Positions 61,369 through 64,000 of a stretch of 64,000 bases of DNA are shown in pieces. The position numbers were made by a program, and so were the translations under genes. Numbering within the stretch: the stretch's first letter is position 1; each line of letters begins with the position of its first letter. Where the stretch lies: assembly GCF_003730015.1 (NCBI RefSeq), contig NZ_RJTU01000013.1, positions 1 to 64,000 of the forward strand, written 5' to 3'. The notes under the pieces were generated by a model. It made no database searches. It saw only the letters and a program-made list of their open reading frames with translations, and was not told the origin of the DNA. This DNA is from Epilithonimonas hominis. Lineage in GTDB: Bacteria; Bacteroidota; Bacteroidia; Flavobacteriales; Weeksellaceae.

Positions 61369-61487
61369 CTGGTTCAACGTTTAAGACCTTTGTAGGTTCC
61401 AGACCAATGGTAAAGAACACCGCAAAGATAATGGGATACTCGCCAATTTGCAAGTATTTTAACAATTAATTTTATAATAGATTGAAA

Positions 61488-61544
61488 ATGAGTGATAACA
61501 AAAAGATTTTGGAGAATTTAAATGGGTTGAAGTATGAAAGTTGA
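61488..61544 (+). pseudogene. Displaced 3' end of hsdM
   Basis: An 18-codon ORF (MSDNKKILENLNGLKYES) that reads like the C-terminus of HsdM (compare DQKILENLKTLKF). It overlaps the hsdS start by 11 bp, as an hsdM gene normally does, so it is probably the original hsdM tail left after insertion. It may still be translated and help start hsdS. 61369-61487 before it holds no gene. Confidence 0.75.
61501..61522 (+). repeat. Direct repeat, right copy (displaced hsdM tail)
   Basis: Identical over 22 bp to 60183-60204. The distance between the copies is 1318 bp. Confidence 0.9.
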
Positions 61545-62766
61545 TAGAGATATTTTGAATAATCTTTGTTTAAATATTACAGATGGAGAGCACGGAACTA
61601 TACAAAATGATAATGATGGACGATATTTTTTATTAAGCAATAAAAATATAATTAATGGTCAAATTATCATTTCAGATGCTGATAGAAGAATTAACAAAGA
61701 GTCATTTTCCAAAATAAATAAAAGAACTAAATTAGAAAATGGAGATTTAGTAATTTCTACTGTCGGAGTTTTAGGGAAATTAGCAATAATTAAAGCTGAA
61801 AATTTAAATTATGATTTTCAAAGAAGCGTTGGTATAGTAAAATGTGATGAAAAAAAAATAAATACAAAATATTTATATTACTATTTAAACACACAATTTT
61901 TTCAAAATAGATTAAACCATTTATCAAAAGGAGCAGTACAGAAATGTCTCTTTATCTCAGACTTAAAAAATTTAGAAATTGATTTTCCCGATTTACCCAC
62001 TCAACAAAAAATAGCCTCTGTATTATCTGCATTAGATGATAAAATAGAACTCAACAACCGCATTAATGCAGAACTGGAAGCGATGGCAAAAACGCTGTAT
62101 GATTATTGGTTTGTACAGTTTGATTTTCCAAATGCAGAAGGAAAACCGTATAAAGCAAGTGACGGAAAAATGGTGTACAACGAAACCTTGAAAAGAGAAA
62201 TTCCTGAAGGTTGGGAGGTGAAGAGTTTGTATGAAATTGCCAATATTATAATGGGACAATCTCCAAAAGGTGAATCTTACAATGAAAAAAAAGAAGGAAC
62301 TATTTTTTTTCAAGGTTCTACAGATTTCGGATGGAGATTTCCAAAAAATCGAGTTTATACTAGTACCCCAACAAGATTTGCAAAGGAAAATGATATTCTT
62401 TTAAGCGTCCGTGCTCCAATCGGAACAATGAATTTGGCAATGGAAAACTGTTGTATTGGTAGAGGTTTATCTGCATTAAATAGTAAAGATGGTTATTCTT
62501 CTTTCCTCATTTACCAAATGCATTATTTTAAAAAAAAGTTTGATTTTTTAAATTCTGTAGGAACAACTTTTGGCTCGCTTACGAAAGATGAATTATATAA
62601 TTTAGTACTAGTTTATCCCTCAAAAAAAATTCTAGAAAAATTTGAAAATTTGGTTTCCGAATTTGACAAAAAAATAAAAATCAATTCAAAACAAAACCAA
62701 GAACTCTCTGCATTGCGAGATTGGCTTTTGCCAATGCTGATGAATGGGCAGGTGAAAGTGGGATAG
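61534..62766 (+). CDS. hsdS: Type I restriction enzyme, specificity subunit S
   Basis: A 410-residue HsdS with two target-recognition domains. TRD1 covers about 1-150, conserved helical region 1 is about 155-200 (LPTQQKIASVLSALDDKIEL, NNRINAELEAMAKTLYDYWF), TRD2 about 220-365 (EIPEGWEVKSL, GQSPKGESYN, RAPIGTMNLA) and CR2 follows (KKIKINSKQNQELSALRDW, LLPMLMNGQVKVG). Each TRD reads half of a split DNA site. The ATG at 61534 overlaps the displaced hsdM tail. TRD1 starts abruptly, but the length is normal. Confidence 0.95.
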   Translation: MKVDRDILNNLCLNITDGEHGTIQNDNDGRYFLLSNKNIINGQIIISDADRRINKESFSKINKRTKLENGDLVISTVGVLGKLAIIKAENLNYDFQRSVGIVKCDEKKINTKYLYYYLNTQFFQNRLNHLSKGAVQKCLFISDLKNLEIDFPDLPTQQKIASVLSALDDKIELNNRINAELEAMAKTLYDYWFVQFDFPNAEGKPYKASDGKMVYNETLKREIPEGWEVKSLYEIANIIMGQSPKGESYNEKKEGTIFFQGSTDFGWRFPKNRVYTSTPTRFAKENDILLSVRAPIGTMNLAMENCCIGRGLSALNSKDGYSSFLIYQMHYFKKKFDFLNSVGTTFGSLTKDELYNLVLVYPSKKILEKFENLVSEFDKKIKINSKQNQELSALRDWLLPMLMNGQVKVG

Positions 62767-63152
62767 AGAAGAAATAACGATAAACTATGAAACATTTCTA
62801 TTTTTTGATTTTCTCAAGAATGCTGCTTTTCGGATAAAGTTAAAAATTTAGATATAATGCTCTCGTTTATTTTTGCGGAAAAATGATAGCTTAAATGAAT
62901 GAAAATCATTATAAGTGCATCCAATTTAGTGCTGAAAGGAATTAATCAAATATTCTTATCAATAGAAAAAGCAAATTACATTTAATCAATTAAGCTGCCT
63001 TCAAATAATATCTTTTCCCTATTTTCGTTGAAAAAGGAACAAACTTTGTTGCAGCTGTGGCTTCGACTATGATTTGTAAGTCTGAGGCGAAGTTTATCCT
63101 GAGCTATGTCGAAGGAAAGACTTCAAGAAAATTTAAGAAAATTCAATCATCA
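62767..63152. other. Intergenic region, 386 bp
   Basis: No gene seen. 63061-63123 holds a degenerate relative of the CTTCGACT hairpin (GGCTTCGACT, GTCTGAGGCGAAG, CCTGAGCTATGTCGAAGG). No terminator is apparent behind hsdS. Confidence 0.5.
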
Positions 63153-64000
63153 ATGAATTCAAAAAAGATATTAATAGCTTCGTTGTTATCGCTTTACGGA
63201 TTTTCCGAAGCACAACAATCTCAATATTTTACTCAAAAAGAAGACTATCACTTTGGTCTGGCAGAGAATCTTTACAACACCAAAGTTTACAACGCTTCTC
63301 AATACCAATATTCTCAACAGTATTTTTATAATAAAAGCCTCAGCAGTTCCAGAAAAGAAGCTTCTTTGTTTTTCAGTAATGTGATAGGTGTCATTTTGCA
63401 GCAACAATATGCAGAAGAAGGCTTGAATGCTTTTATGAAAGAATATCCTAAGTCGGCTTATTTTGCTCAGGCGAACGGCCCTTTGGCAGATTATTATTTG
63501 GCTAAAAAAGACTTCGAAAAAGCATTGGAAACTTTGCAGAAAGTGAATCAATATCAGCTGAGCAAAGAAGAAAATACGCAGCATATTATGAAGCTGGGTT
63601 ATGCCAAGTTTATGACTGGAGATTCGGCTGGAGCAATTGAAGCGTTGGAAGAATCTTTCAAGAATGCAGACGAAAACAGCAAACCTGCAATTTCATATAT
63701 GTTAGGTCATCTTTATTATGCAGACAAGCAGAATGATAATGCTTTTGTTTACTTTGACCAAATCAAGAATAATGAAGACTATGCACATCTGGTGAAACCT
63801 TATTATGTGCAGATGTATTACAATCAGAAGAATTATGATCTGGCAATCTCCGAAGGAAACGAATTGTTGAATAATGGAAAGATAACGTCTTATGATACGG
63901 AAATTCATAAAATAGTAGGAGAGAGCTATTTTATGAAAGGTGATTATCAGTCGGCTTATCCGCACTTGAAATTATTCTTGGATAAAGAACAAACACCGTC
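63153..64000 (+). CDS. Exported TPR protein, N-terminal part
   Basis: An ATG at 63153 opens a frame without stop to the end of the window (at least 282 codons). It begins with a signal peptide MNSKKILIASLLSLYGFSEA and continues with helix pairs having TPR spacing: YFAQANGPLADYYLAKKDFE, TGDSAGAIEALEESF, DNAFVYFDQI, KNYDLAISEGNELL and GDYQSAYPHLKLFLDKE. Proteins of this type in Bacteroidota are often long periplasmic TPR scaffolds. The C-terminus is outside the window. The minus-strand frames across 63186-63965 are shadows of it. Confidence 0.85.
   Translation, partial: MNSKKILIASLLSLYGFSEAQQSQYFTQKEDYHFGLAENLYNTKVYNASQYQYSQQYFYNKSLSSSRKEASLFFSNVIGVILQQQYAEEGLNAFMKEYPKSAYFAQANGPLADYYLAKKDFEKALETLQKVNQYQLSKEENTQHIMKLGYAKFMTGDSAGAIEALEESFKNADENSKPAISYMLGHLYYADKQNDNAFVYFDQIKNNEDYAHLVKPYYVQMYYNQKNYDLAISEGNELLNNGKITSYDTEIHKIVGESYFMKGDYQSAYPHLKLFLDKEQTP

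Noticed and set aside
63186-63965. Two minus-strand ORFs of 132 and 87 codons at the right end
   Set aside because: They are antisense shadows of the plus-strand TPR gene, which has a signal peptide and an unbroken frame.

Overview
The window is low-GC DNA from a member of the Bacteroidota, class Flavobacteriia, most likely a Chryseobacterium/Epilithonimonas relative. This is inferred from protein character (type IX secretion tail, DUF4294, DUF349, DUF5706/Pycsar-TM, PAS kinases), from TAnnTTTG promoter boxes in front of many genes, and from dispersed hairpin repeats of the kind common in Chryseobacterium intergenic DNA. No rRNA, tRNA, insertion sequence or CRISPR array was found.

Layout. 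1-1.2 kb: the tail of a type I restriction subunit (HsdR), then a LytTR response regulator. 1.3-4.5 kb: two tiny basic proteins, a DJ-1/PfpI protein, an FMN reductase and a short promoter-ORF-terminator unit. 4.6-8.3 kb: purM, purN and purH; purC and purF follow at 37.6-39.9 kb, so the window holds five steps of IMP synthesis. 8.6-13 kb: proline catabolism (proline dehydrogenase and P5C dehydrogenase) around a DUF421 protein and nicotinamidase. 13.1-21 kb: a dehydrogenase broken by one stop codon, DedA, RarA, a polyprenyl diphosphate synthase, a secreted protein, a membrane hydroxylase and RlmN. 21.1-26 kb: a GAF protein with a PIN toxin-antitoxin pair inserted at its 3' end, a frameshifted NTF2-fold immunity-like gene, and an HD domain fused to a Pycsar-type membrane effector. 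26-37 kb: a 1222-residue phosphoesterase/kinase-like/beta-barrel fusion, a lipoprotein, DUF389, QueA, DUF349 and a secreted endonuclease I. 40-55 kb: mainly housekeeping genes (ndk, rpe, an M42 peptidase, LolA-like, PBP4, aroE), two near-identical hemolysin III genes, a PAS kinase/receiver pair and an amino acid permease. 55.5-62.8 kb: a complete type I restriction-modification operon (hsdR, hsdM, two inserted genes, hsdS). The window ends in a truncated TPR protein.

Most notable are two places where a pair of small defence-like genes sits at the 3' end of an older gene and a copy of that gene's last codons remains on the far side of the insert: the PIN pair after the GAF gene, and a DUF3800/nuclease-like pair between hsdM and hsdS. 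A second highlight is a roughly 70-nt predicted RNA next to ndk, with a sigma-54-like promoter, a nine-codon ORF and a strong terminator. The window also has two genes with single-base lesions and at least four families of dispersed inverted repeats, nearly all directly downstream of genes.
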